Assembly: GCA_937876435.1 (NCBI GenBank)
Contig: CALEIL010000308.1
Location: 1 to 7,370, forward strand
Direction: 5' to 3'
DNA: 7,370 nt
Source: an uncultured Bacteroidota bacterium
Lineage (GTDB): Bacteria > Bacteroidota > Bacteroidia > Chitinophagales > Saprospiraceae
The position numbers and the translations under genes were made by a program. Every line of letters starts with the position of its first letter. Within the stretch, counting starts at the first letter, position 1. Positions 1 to 6,226 of the stretch are shown here, piece by piece. The notes beneath the pieces are model-generated. The model ran no database searches. It was not told the DNA's origin and saw only the letters and a program-made list of their open reading frames with translations.

Positions 1-1
1 G

Positions 2-583
2 GATGTGCGCAACGGCCTGCTCACCATCACCGCCCGCCGCGAGAACTATCAGGGCGCCAGCTACACCTCGGCCAGCCTCCACACCCGCGGCAAGGTGGAC
101 TGGACCTACGGCCGCTTTGAAATGCGCGCCCGCATCGATACCAGGCCGGGGATGTGGCCAGCCTTCTGGACGCTTGGTACACAGGGTGAATGGCCGTCAG
201 GAGGAGAGTGCGACATCATGGAGTATTTTCGGGGTATGTTGCTGGCGAATTTTGCCTGGGGATCGGACAAACGGTATGCTCCGATCTGGGATGACTCTCG
301 TCTGCCGATCGATTCACTGGGTGAAGGATGGTCGGAGGAATTTCACATTTGGCGCCTGGACTGGGATGCGGATTCCATGAAGATTTACGTAGATGACCGC
401 TTACTCAACGAGGTGGATTTATCTAATACTATAAACCTGGGCGATCGAAAGAATCCTTTTCATCAGCCCCACTACATACTGCTCAACCTGGCCATCGGCG
501 GAACCAATGGGGGCGATCCATCGAACACGGTCTTTCCGGCGCGGTACGTGATCGACTATGTGAGGGTATACGAGAAGAAGTAG
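2..583 (+). CDS. GH16 family endo-beta-glycanase (laminarinase-like), 5'-truncated
   Basis: This is the C-terminal 193 residues of a glycoside hydrolase family 16 enzyme; the reading frame is already open at the window edge, so the true start and any signal peptide lie outside. The fragment carries the family active-site signature ExDxxE in GGECDIMEYF, with predicted nucleophile Glu69, Asp71 and acid/base Glu74 (fragment numbering), preceded by the substrate-cleft stretch GMWPAFWTLG (50-59). The end shows the usual final GH16 strands, LLNLAIGG (160-167) and YVIDYVRVYE (182-191). The ExDxxE spacing is that of the laminarinase/beta-glucanase type, whose members cut beta-1,3 or mixed beta-glucans, but GH16 also includes agarases, porphyranases and carrageenases, so the substrate is open. 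No domain follows the catalytic fold. The gene ends in tandem stops (TAG TGA). It converges with the CBM9-like gene, 43 bp away. The first ~57 codons are strikingly GC-rich at third positions compared with the rest. Confidence 0.93.
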   Translation, partial: DVRNGLLTITARRENYQGASYTSASLHTRGKVDWTYGRFEMRARIDTRPGMWPAFWTLGTQGEWPSGGECDIMEYFRGMLLANFAWGSDKRYAPIWDDSRLPIDSLGEGWSEEFHIWRLDWDADSMKIYVDDRLLNEVDLSNTINLGDRKNPFHQPHYILLNLAIGGTNGGDPSNTVFPARYVIDYVRVYEKK

Positions 584-626
584 TGACACATTTTCCCGGG
601 CCCCCTGAAAAGCAATTTTAGGCGTA

Positions 627-1376
627 TTATTCAAATACCAACCGACCAAAATATTTCGGCTGATGAAAACTGGGCCGGTCCACCGGAACGGGATTCCAGC
701 TCAGATAATGAGGTTCGATGGTTTCGTCCCCACATTTATAGAAATTGGCGTTTGCGGATAATCCACTCAATGTTTTCGTGTTTTCATGGATCAATATTTC
801 GGCAGGAATCACTACGGTCAAATCCCAGGAGTGAACCCCGTTTTGCAGATCGATGGGTTGGGTTCCCAGGCTGGAATGAGTCCGGATCAAAGAGTCGATC
901 ATCGCGGGGTCAATAAACGACCGTTTTTGGATCACGGGGCCATGAGCCAGGTGTGTAGTGCCTATCGCATTGAATTCAAAATTGTAATACTGACCATCTT
1001 TTTTGGGGTCGATAAAAAATTCGACACAACTGTCTTTGTGCGTCGCGCTGTTGGTGGCGGTGCGTTGCGCCAGTATATGTTTTTCCCGGACATAGAATAC
1101 GATCCAAATTTCATTGTTTGTATGGCCGATCCGAAACTGTACTTCCGGCGTGTAGTCAAACTTATCCCAATTGATCACATTTATGGCATTCAACGGAGCG
1201 TTCGATTCCAGCAGTTTTTTGACATCGGATATACCAGTCTGACCCTCGTGGTGTATTTTATGTACCAACAATTCCTTCATATTCCTCTCATCTTTACTTT
1301 GACTATAGACTTTCGTGCACCAGGTAACCCACAAAGCAACCAATAATACGGACAGGATATATTTCTTAAAGTTCAT
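627..1376 (-). CDS. secreted CBM9-like carbohydrate-binding protein
   Basis: A 249-residue protein with an N-terminal signal sequence (basic MNFKK, hydrophobic core about 6-19, probable cleavage near VYSQ at 23-26). Cys20 is preceded by Trp, so it does not make a lipobox and I call the protein secreted rather than a lipoprotein. The rest, about 40-249, is one CBM9-like beta-sandwich of the type found free-standing or attached to glycan-degrading enzymes in Bacteroidota. Diagnostic stretches are CVEFFIDPKKDGQYYNFEFN (117-136), NAIGTTHLAHG (136-146) and the C-terminal SWNPVPVDRPSFHQPKYFG (226-244). Known CBM9 modules bind glycan chain ends; the ligand here cannot be read from the sequence. No catalytic domain is present. 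It lies 58 bp downstream of the GH20-like gene on the same strand and is probably co-transcribed with it; I see no separate promoter in the gap. The ATG at 1376 gives the signal peptide directly, so the start is secure, although no Shine-Dalgarno sequence precedes it. Confidence 0.87.
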   Translation of the reverse strand: MNFKKYILSVLLVALWVTWCTKVYSQSKDERNMKELLVHKIHHEGQTGISDVKKLLESNAPLNAINVINWDKFDYTPEVQFRIGHTNNEIWIVFYVREKHILAQRTATNSATHKDSCVEFFIDPKKDGQYYNFEFNAIGTTHLAHGPVIQKRSFIDPAMIDSLIRTHSSLGTQPIDLQNGVHSWDLTVVIPAEILIHENTKTLSGLSANANFYKCGDETIEPHYLSWNPVPVDRPSFHQPKYFGRLVFE

Positions 1377-1434
1377 AGATCATGAATATTGTTGTATTCG
1401 CTTAATCGGAGCGAAATGAGGAGTGGATTCAAAT

Positions 1435-2520
1435 TCATTCTACCCATCTTTCACTCAATGCCCGGAAGCACTGACCAGGGTTGTTTTCTGTGCCTGATGG
1501 GCTGGTATTCCGGTATTCCGATATAAATCTTTCTGCGGATGACCATACGGTCTGAATCATACCGAGGTATCGATTCTTCAATTCTGGTGTAGCATTTTCA
1601 ATAAAAGAACGCATCATATTTTCCTGCCGGACGGCAATATCGGGATTGCGCCAGGGGCAGGTAGCTACCCTGAAACCTTTGGAAGCGAAAATGGCAGCCG
1701 TGGGGTCAGCCCTTTCGTAATGCCAATCGCAGATAACGACGTTTTTGTCGATCCTGTCGATAGCCTGCCACGTATTGTTGTAACTACCTTCCCACATTCC
1801 AATCCCGGTAGTCCTTCCATCGATCAATCGATCGCCCCACATCCATAATTCCTTCTCCTGAATAGTCAGATGACGGTTGATCCGGTTGACTTCATCAGCA
1901 AAGAGCACCGCCGGATCGTATCCATTGCACCGCGAACAGTCTTTATGGCCTATGTAAAACACCTCATCGAGTCCCGCGTGGAATGCATCCGCTTCAAATA
2001 CCTCCACGATCTCATCCACCAGGTCAAAAACCACTTCGTGGACCTCTGGATGCAGGGGGCAATAGCTTTTACAATACAATCCGTCGTCGTTGGGCCATTC
2101 ATATTTTTCGGGGAGGACTACGCCGGGCGTTTCATCAAATTGGGGATAGACTTCCAGCAATCTGCCCAGGTTAGAATGCCAGGATTGGTGGCCGAGCAAA
2201 TTGATTTGCGGGATCAGGCGGATGCTATTTTTACGGCAAACATCGACTAGTTTTTGGACTTGTTTGGCACTAAGTGCTCCTTCATCCACCAGCTCAGGAC
2301 GTGACTTGTATTGATACCTGAAATCAATTCTTAAAATCAGCGTATTCACTCCGGCATTCCTCAAATCGTGGTCGATGAAATCAACAAAATCTTCCAGACC
2401 ATCAGTTGAAGGCGCCGCAATGCAAAGGCCTTGTACCGGATATGGAGTTTGGGCGGTTCCGATCCGGGCAACAATGGTTGCGAGGAGTGACAAACAAGAA
2501 ATTGCATATACTTTGGCCAT
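1435..2520 (-). CDS. secreted GH20-like glycoside hydrolase (beta-hexosaminidase superfamily)
   Basis: A 361-residue protein with a signal peptide (about 1-23, ending GTAQ) followed directly by a TIM-barrel domain resembling the GH20 catalytic domain. The key signature is FHAGLDEVF (180-188), matching the GH20 HxGGDE motif with the second Gly replaced by Leu; Asp185 and Glu186 would be the substrate-assisted pair (Glu as acid/base). Other GH20-like elements are LLGHQSW (108-114), ELWMWGD (224-230) and CDWHYE (264-269), which supply aromatic residues for a sugar pocket. It is shorter than typical bacterial hexosaminidases and lacks their N-terminal accessory domain. Two close cysteine pairs, Cys150/Cys154 and Cys195/Cys198, flank the active-site strand and could form disulfides or a metal site. 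Removal of terminal N-acetylhexosamines is the family expectation, but this divergent clade may act on another sugar. It is probably transcribed with the downstream CBM9-like gene; pncB lies 183 bp upstream. The ATG at 2520 opens straight into the signal peptide. Confidence 0.8.
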   Translation of the reverse strand: MAKVYAISCLSLLATIVARIGTAQTPYPVQGLCIAAPSTDGLEDFVDFIDHDLRNAGVNTLILRIDFRYQYKSRPELVDEGALSAKQVQKLVDVCRKNSIRLIPQINLLGHQSWHSNLGRLLEVYPQFDETPGVVLPEKYEWPNDDGLYCKSYCPLHPEVHEVVFDLVDEIVEVFEADAFHAGLDEVFYIGHKDCSRCNGYDPAVLFADEVNRINRHLTIQEKELWMWGDRLIDGRTTGIGMWEGSYNNTWQAIDRIDKNVVICDWHYERADPTAAIFASKGFRVATCPWRNPDIAVRQENMMRSFIENATPELKNRYLGMIQTVWSSAERFISEYRNTSPSGTENNPGQCFRALSERWVE

Positions 2521-2634
2521 AGTCTTGACATGGTTTGTGGTTACCGTAAATTTAATAGAAATATTGATATCCCTTGTGGTTTATTAGATATACAGGCTTC
2601 CATATATCAGTGAGATAAAAAACGGTGGTGCAGC

Positions 2635-2648
2635 AACCCAACTGGGTT
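2635..2648. repeat. inverted repeat in the pncB / GH20-like gap, possible weak terminator
   Basis: Six-base arms AACCCA and TGGGTT are separated by two bases; the stem can also fold as five pairs with a four-base loop. It lies about 55 bp downstream of the pncB stop. In the pncB direction it is followed after 12 nt by a run of six U (2622-2617), further than in a standard intrinsic terminator. It may end pncB transcription, separating it from the GH20-like gene, but the stem is short and the assignment weak. Confidence 0.25.
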
Positions 2649-2703
2649 TTCAGTTCTGTAAATGGTGCATTTTATATTCTTTGAAACGGAGTACTAAGTC
2701 CGA

Positions 2704-4116
2704 CTATTTTTTGGAATCTCTCAATCGGTCCCGTTCTGTTTTGAGTTGACCACTTATGCCGATCTTATAGGTATGTGGGTTGTCGAGTCGCTTGTATTCC
2801 GCCGGTAATTTGTCGATTTGCTCCTGGCTGTATGATTTAACTTCCTGCCATGAATACCGAGGTGGTATTCGTGTTCCCTGGTCCATCACCTTGTGAAGCA
2901 ACGGGACCAATGTGCGGTCCTGTAATGATAAAGATTTACTCTCATCGTAGGGGTGGTGCATCCATTCCACATTGTTTTCTGTAAAAAGTCCAATAGCTTC
3001 TATTCCGTCAAAACGGCCATCATCGCCGATTGAACGATAAACCTGTTTTTGGTAGGGTAGGGTCATTTTCCTGATATTTTCCGATAGCTTTATCCGGGGT
3101 TTGTTGTGAGAAAAACTGAGTTTGTACACCCCGTCAAGATTCGCATCCGGTTTTCCTATGACGAGATTGGTTCCTACCCCAAATATATCGATGGGTGCAT
3201 TCTGGAGTTTGAGGCTTCTGATCACGTATTCATCCAGTTGGTTGGATGCAGCTATTTTCACGTACGAAAGACCCGCTTCATCCAACATTTTCCGAGATTC
3301 TCTGGCCAGGTAGGCCAGATCTCCGCTGTCGAGTCGGATTCCCTTCAGTTGATAGCCCGATTTTTCCAATTCTTTACCGACTTGGATGGCGTTGGGAAGA
3401 CCGCTCCGGAGTGTGTCGTACGTATCAACCAAAAAGATACTCTGATCCGGCCAATGACGCGCGTAAGTTCTGAATGAGGTCAGTTCATCTTCATAATTTT
3501 GGATAAATGAATGGGCCATAGTCCCCGAGACGGGAATTCCGTAATCCCGGCCAACCATCGTATTGCTGGTTCCGTCAAATCCTCCGATCATGCAGGCCTT
3601 GCTCGCAGAATATCCGCCCAGGCCCTGTGCGCGGCGCAATCCGAAGTCGAACAATTGACTGTCACCAGCTACTTCTCTGATGCGTCTGGCTTTGGTAGCG
3701 ATCAAAGTTTGAAAGTTGAGCACATTGAGCAGGATGGTCTCCACGATCTGGGCTTCTATGATGGAAGCTTTCACGGTGAGTATTGGCCGGGTGGGAAATA
3801 CCAGATCACCTTCCCGGCTGGAATACACCTCGCCCCGGAATCTGAATCCCCTGAGGTAGTCCAGAAATTTGGAATCAAAGCCCTCCTGCCGGAGAAACCG
3901 GATGTCTTCTTCATCAAATCGCAGGTTTTCCAACAAATCAAGCAATTCTTCCAGTCCCGCAAATACCGCATATCCACCGTCAAATGGCAATTTCCGGAAA
4001 TAGTAATCAAAGACAGCCGTATTATTTTGTTGATTGTCCAGAAAGTACACCTGGGCCATGGTGAGTTGGTAGTGGTCAGTGTAGGTGGCAGATATTTTAA
4101 AGTTGGTTAAACTCAC
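2704..4116 (-). CDS. pncB: nicotinate phosphoribosyltransferase
   Basis: A 470-residue cytoplasmic enzyme that joins nicotinate to PRPP, with ATP hydrolysis, to give nicotinate mononucleotide, the entry step of the Preiss-Handler NAD salvage route. Family landmarks run in order: the N-terminal substrate motif YTDHYQLTM (12-20), FDFGLRRAQG (156-165), SGTMAHSFI (197-205) with His202 as the expected phosphorylated catalytic histidine, the phosphoribosyl-binding stretch RLDSGDL (261-267), and FGVGTNL (312-318). The length suits the longer bacterial/eukaryotic-type NAPRTase. The start is GTG at 4116: no ATG lies upstream before an in-frame stop at 4164-4162, and the next ATG (codon 20) would remove the YTDHYQLTM motif. 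No Shine-Dalgarno sequence is visible, but a good Bacteroidota promoter lies about 60 bp upstream. Its neighbours are glycan genes with no NAD link, so it is probably an independent housekeeping unit. It is intact, with no frameshift or missing key residue. Confidence 0.96.
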   Translation of the reverse strand: MSLTNFKISATYTDHYQLTMAQVYFLDNQQNNTAVFDYYFRKLPFDGGYAVFAGLEELLDLLENLRFDEEDIRFLRQEGFDSKFLDYLRGFRFRGEVYSSREGDLVFPTRPILTVKASIIEAQIVETILLNVLNFQTLIATKARRIREVAGDSQLFDFGLRRAQGLGGYSASKACMIGGFDGTSNTMVGRDYGIPVSGTMAHSFIQNYEDELTSFRTYARHWPDQSIFLVDTYDTLRSGLPNAIQVGKELEKSGYQLKGIRLDSGDLAYLARESRKMLDEAGLSYVKIAASNQLDEYVIRSLKLQNAPIDIFGVGTNLVIGKPDANLDGVYKLSFSHNKPRIKLSENIRKMTLPYQKQVYRSIGDDGRFDGIEAIGLFTENNVEWMHHPYDESKSLSLQDRTLVPLLHKVMDQGTRIPPRYSWQEVKSYSQEQIDKLPAEYKRLDNPHTYKIGISGQLKTERDRLRDSKK

Positions 4117-4153
4117 AATTTTCGGTTGTAAAGGTGAGGGAAAACGGGTTTTA

Positions 4154-4171
4154 TCTTCACTTCATTGAAGA
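4154..4171. repeat. inverted repeat at the predicted pncB transcription start
   Basis: Perfect six-base arms TCTTCA and TGAAGA are separated by six bases. It sits just downstream of the predicted pncB -7 box, where the transcript should begin, so it could be an operator or a 5' hairpin in the leader. A six-base arm in AT-rich DNA can also occur by chance. Confidence 0.25.
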
Positions 4172-4174
4172 GTT

Positions 4175-4206
4175 CAAATATATCACGAAAAAAATAGTAA
4201 TACCAA
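4175..4206 (-). promoter_or_regulatory. Bacteroidota-type promoter for pncB
   Basis: Read on the minus strand, the element TATATTTG (4182-4175) matches the Bacteroidota primary-sigma -7 consensus TAnnTTTG exactly. A TTG (4206-4204) lies 21 bases upstream at the expected -33 position. The implied transcript starts near 4168 and has a leader of about 50 nt before the GTG start of pncB. I found no equally good match in front of the other genes in the window. Confidence 0.5.
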
Positions 4207-4498
4207 TGTGGGGAATCCATATTCCTGAATAGGAGGAGGTTTGGGAGGGATTGAATACCTGAGATAGGTCAAAATATAAATGTTCAAAAGGCGGTGAAAA
4301 ATAATCTACCCTTCACCAAAAGAATCAATTCCTTATCAAACGGAACACATGTTCTATGAAAAGCCTGCGCTTCTTCCACCTTCGGTCGTTTTTTTATACA
4401 AATCCAATATTAGAGTACGTGTGCATCCGGTTTTTGGTGTCTATTGTATTGTAAGGATGTTTTACTATGTGAATTAAGATGTGAATGGAACAATAAGA

Positions 4499-5158
4499 AT
4501 GACTGTAGACAATAAGGAGAAAAATAATAACGAGAACCAGAGATCCATACTTACTACCGCAGGGAAAGAGAAAGCTTTACCGAATGATTCAAATGGCTTT
4601 GTACCACAAGTTCCGAACAAGGAATATTTTCTAAGAAAGGCGTTTGAAGAAGATGAATGGGAGGGATGTGCACTGGTTTACCGGCATTATTACAACGCAC
4701 TTTGTAGTCACGCGGTTCGGTTTGTGTATTCGAGAATGTATGCAGAGGATATCGTTTCGGACGTCTTCGCAGAATTCTGGCATAAAAAGCATTTTCGAAA
4801 TATAAAGACCACCTATCAGACTTATTTGTTCCGGTCGGTGCGAAACCGCGCGTTGAATTTCATCCGAAATGAGTTTGGTCACGCTACAATAGAAATACCG
4901 GAGGGTGTATTGTTGTCTGCTGAGATCACTGCGGATGAGCAATTAATGTACGAAGAATTTTATCAAAAGGTACAGGAGGTCATTGAGGCCTTACCACCAA
5001 AATGTAAAAAGGTTTTCATGATGAGCAGGTACGAAGGCAAATCCATGAAGGAAATTGCCAGAATACAGAAGATATCGGTGCGTACTGCGGAAACTCATGT
5101 GAGCAAAGCATTGAAAATGATGCGAAATGTATTGTGTTATACCGAAGAGAATAGATAA
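4499..5158 (+). CDS. RNA polymerase ECF sigma factor, Bacteroidota FecI-like type
   Basis: A 219-residue group 4 (ECF) sigma factor that directs RNA polymerase to promoters controlled by the adjacent FecR and receptor. Region 2 (about 58-125) includes YAEDIVSDVFAEFW (81-94), the -10 recognition/core-binding helix region. Region 4 (about 160-209) includes ALPPKCKKVFMMSRYEGKSM and the helix-turn-helix EIARIQKISVRTAETHVSKA. There is no region 1.1 or 3, as expected for ECF factors. A polar, Asn/Lys/Glu-rich N-terminal tail of about 40 residues precedes region 2, longer than in most of this family. I chose the ATG at 4499; an in-frame GTG at 4481 would add six residues, and neither has a clear ribosome-binding site. 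FecR follows after 29 bp, so the two are almost certainly one operon. Targets probably include the downstream susC-like gene, or glycan genes elsewhere, but this is inferred from family practice. Confidence 0.93.
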   Translation: MTVDNKEKNNNENQRSILTTAGKEKALPNDSNGFVPQVPNKEYFLRKAFEEDEWEGCALVYRHYYNALCSHAVRFVYSRMYAEDIVSDVFAEFWHKKHFRNIKTTYQTYLFRSVRNRALNFIRNEFGHATIEIPEGVLLSAEITADEQLMYEEFYQKVQEVIEALPPKCKKVFMMSRYEGKSMKEIARIQKISVRTAETHVSKALKMMRNVLCYTEENR

Positions 5159-5187
5159 AGATTACATGACTCGGAATTGTTGGTTTG

Positions 5188-6174
5188 ATGAAAGATAATC
5201 CGGTAGACAAAAGGTTGTTGTTTCGATATTTTTCCGGACGTGCTACGGTAATGGAGCAATCGGAAATTAAAAAATGGTTGGAGCAGGAAAATAATTACGA
5301 GGTTTTTTTTGATACATTACTGACCTGGGAAATTTCCAACCTGCAATATATACCGGATTCCAATACCGGATACGAAAATCTCCAGAAGAAGATCCATCGA
5401 TTGGAAACGAAAGGTCAGCAAGATTCCGGACTCAGCAGATCGATTTGGAGGGGTATGCGCATTTGGAGTATGATAGCTTGCGTGGGTATATTATTCTTGG
5501 TCGGCTTTTTATTCAGAGAAAGGTTGTTGTATCGGACCATTACCACCACTTATGCGGAGACGAGGGCAATACTACTAAATGATGAGAGTAAGATCGTGCT
5601 CAATGCGAACTCATCCGTCCGGATTCCCCGGTATATCGATTGGTATCAGAACCGCGAAGTGTGGGTCACTGGGGAGGCTTTCTTCACTGTTCAAAAGAAA
5701 ACCGATCGCCAAAAGTTTATCGTACATACCCCAGAACTGAATGTGGAGGTTCTCGGTACGAGTTTCAACGTAAATTCCAGAAACAAGAAGACCAAGGTAG
5801 TTTTGGAAAAAGGCAAAGTACGGGTTGTATCCAACATCGATACCCATAAGACCCTCGCGATACTTGAACAGACCGGGGATTTCGTGGAAACAGATGGTGA
5901 AATGTCCGATATCATTACGGGCCAGGTGGATTATTCGTTGTACACCATCTGGCAGGATCGCATGTTGAAATTTGACAAGACACCTTTGTCACAGGTATTG
6001 CAGTCGATCAATGACTTTTATGGGGTTGTGATACAATGTGCGGATTCTACCATATTGGCCAGGAACTTTAGCGGCACCTTGCCAAATGACAACCTTGATA
6101 TCATATTGCGGTCATTGTCAAATATCTATTCGACTGAATTCACACCGAATCAAAACCCATTGAGAAATGAATAA
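5188..6174 (+). CDS. FecR-family anti-sigma factor
   Basis: A 328-residue single-pass inner-membrane regulator that holds the cognate ECF sigma factor and receives the signal from the outer-membrane receptor. The cytoplasmic N-terminal part (about 8-50) has the short anti-sigma helices typical of Bacteroidota FecR (LLFRYFSGRAT, then IKKWLEQ). One transmembrane helix lies at about 92-109 (IWSMIACVGILFLVGFLF). The periplasmic FecR domain follows, with GEAFFTV (162-168), TPELNVEVLGTSFNV (181-195) and VVLEKGKVRV (204-213). The C-terminal domain (about 258-320; LKFDKTPLSQVLQSINDFYG, NFSGTL) resembles the DUF4974 module, which is STN-like and is thought to contact the receptor's signalling domain. 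A TTG lies directly before the ATG at 5188 but the ATG is the likely start. It is 29 bp after the sigma gene and 52 bp before the receptor gene. All expected domains are present. Confidence 0.95.
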   Translation: MKDNPVDKRLLFRYFSGRATVMEQSEIKKWLEQENNYEVFFDTLLTWEISNLQYIPDSNTGYENLQKKIHRLETKGQQDSGLSRSIWRGMRIWSMIACVGILFLVGFLFRERLLYRTITTTYAETRAILLNDESKIVLNANSSVRIPRYIDWYQNREVWVTGEAFFTVQKKTDRQKFIVHTPELNVEVLGTSFNVNSRNKKTKVVLEKGKVRVVSNIDTHKTLAILEQTGDFVETDGEMSDIITGQVDYSLYTIWQDRMLKFDKTPLSQVLQSINDFYGVVIQCADSTILARNFSGTLPNDNLDIILRSLSNIYSTEFTPNQNPLRNE

Positions 6175-6226
6175 CATTAAAGAAATACAAATTACAATTT
6201 TGTCATATGGCTAAATTAAGAGGATT

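Larger units (their letters stand above)
4117..4480. other. 364-bp divergent intergenic region, no gene seen
   Basis: This AT-rich region separates the divergent pncB and sigma-factor genes. Its left end holds the pncB promoter and the palindrome described separately. In the middle there is a purine-rich stretch (about 4230-4250) and an inverted repeat GGTGAA / TTCACC (4293-4298 and 4312-4317, 13-nt loop). A T-run of seven sits near 4390 but has no convincing stem before it. I see no coding potential, tRNA or recognisable riboswitch. No TAnnTTTG promoter is evident in front of the sigma factor, which may depend on another sigma factor or a degenerate promoter. Confidence 0.6.

Noticed and set aside
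591..611. TTTTC...GAAAA arms around a CCCGGGCCCC core between the convergent genes, considered as a bidirectional terminator
   Set aside because: Only five A/T-rich outer pairs; the GC-rich core does not pair into a proper stem, and no U-run follows in either direction.
786..1346. Plus-strand open frame of 186 codons opposite the CBM9-like gene
   Set aside because: Antisense to a recognisable family with a signal peptide; its own translation looks like no known protein.
1504..1519. Tandem duplication of GGTATTCC within the GH20-like gene
   Set aside because: A single 8-bp direct repeat near the 3' end of an intact reading frame; no sign of a frameshift or mobile-element target site.
2524..2555. 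TTGACA followed by TAAATT on the plus strand, resembling a sigma-70 promoter
   Set aside because: It points away from the GH20-like gene into a stretch without a plus-strand gene, and Bacteroidota do not use the TTGACA/TATAAT consensus.
3511..4110. Long plus-strand open frame of 199 codons opposite pncB
   Set aside because: It is fully antisense to a well-conserved enzyme gene, its translation has no recognisable domain, and the minus-strand reading explains the region.
4375..4399. Short hairpin with a TTCG loop before seven T residues, considered as a terminator
   Set aside because: The stem is at most three pairs, and no plus-strand gene ends upstream that would need it.
4481..4501. GTG at 4481 as the sigma-factor start
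   Set aside because: It adds only six residues with no motif or ribosome-binding site; the ATG at 4499 is the simpler choice, though GTG cannot be excluded.
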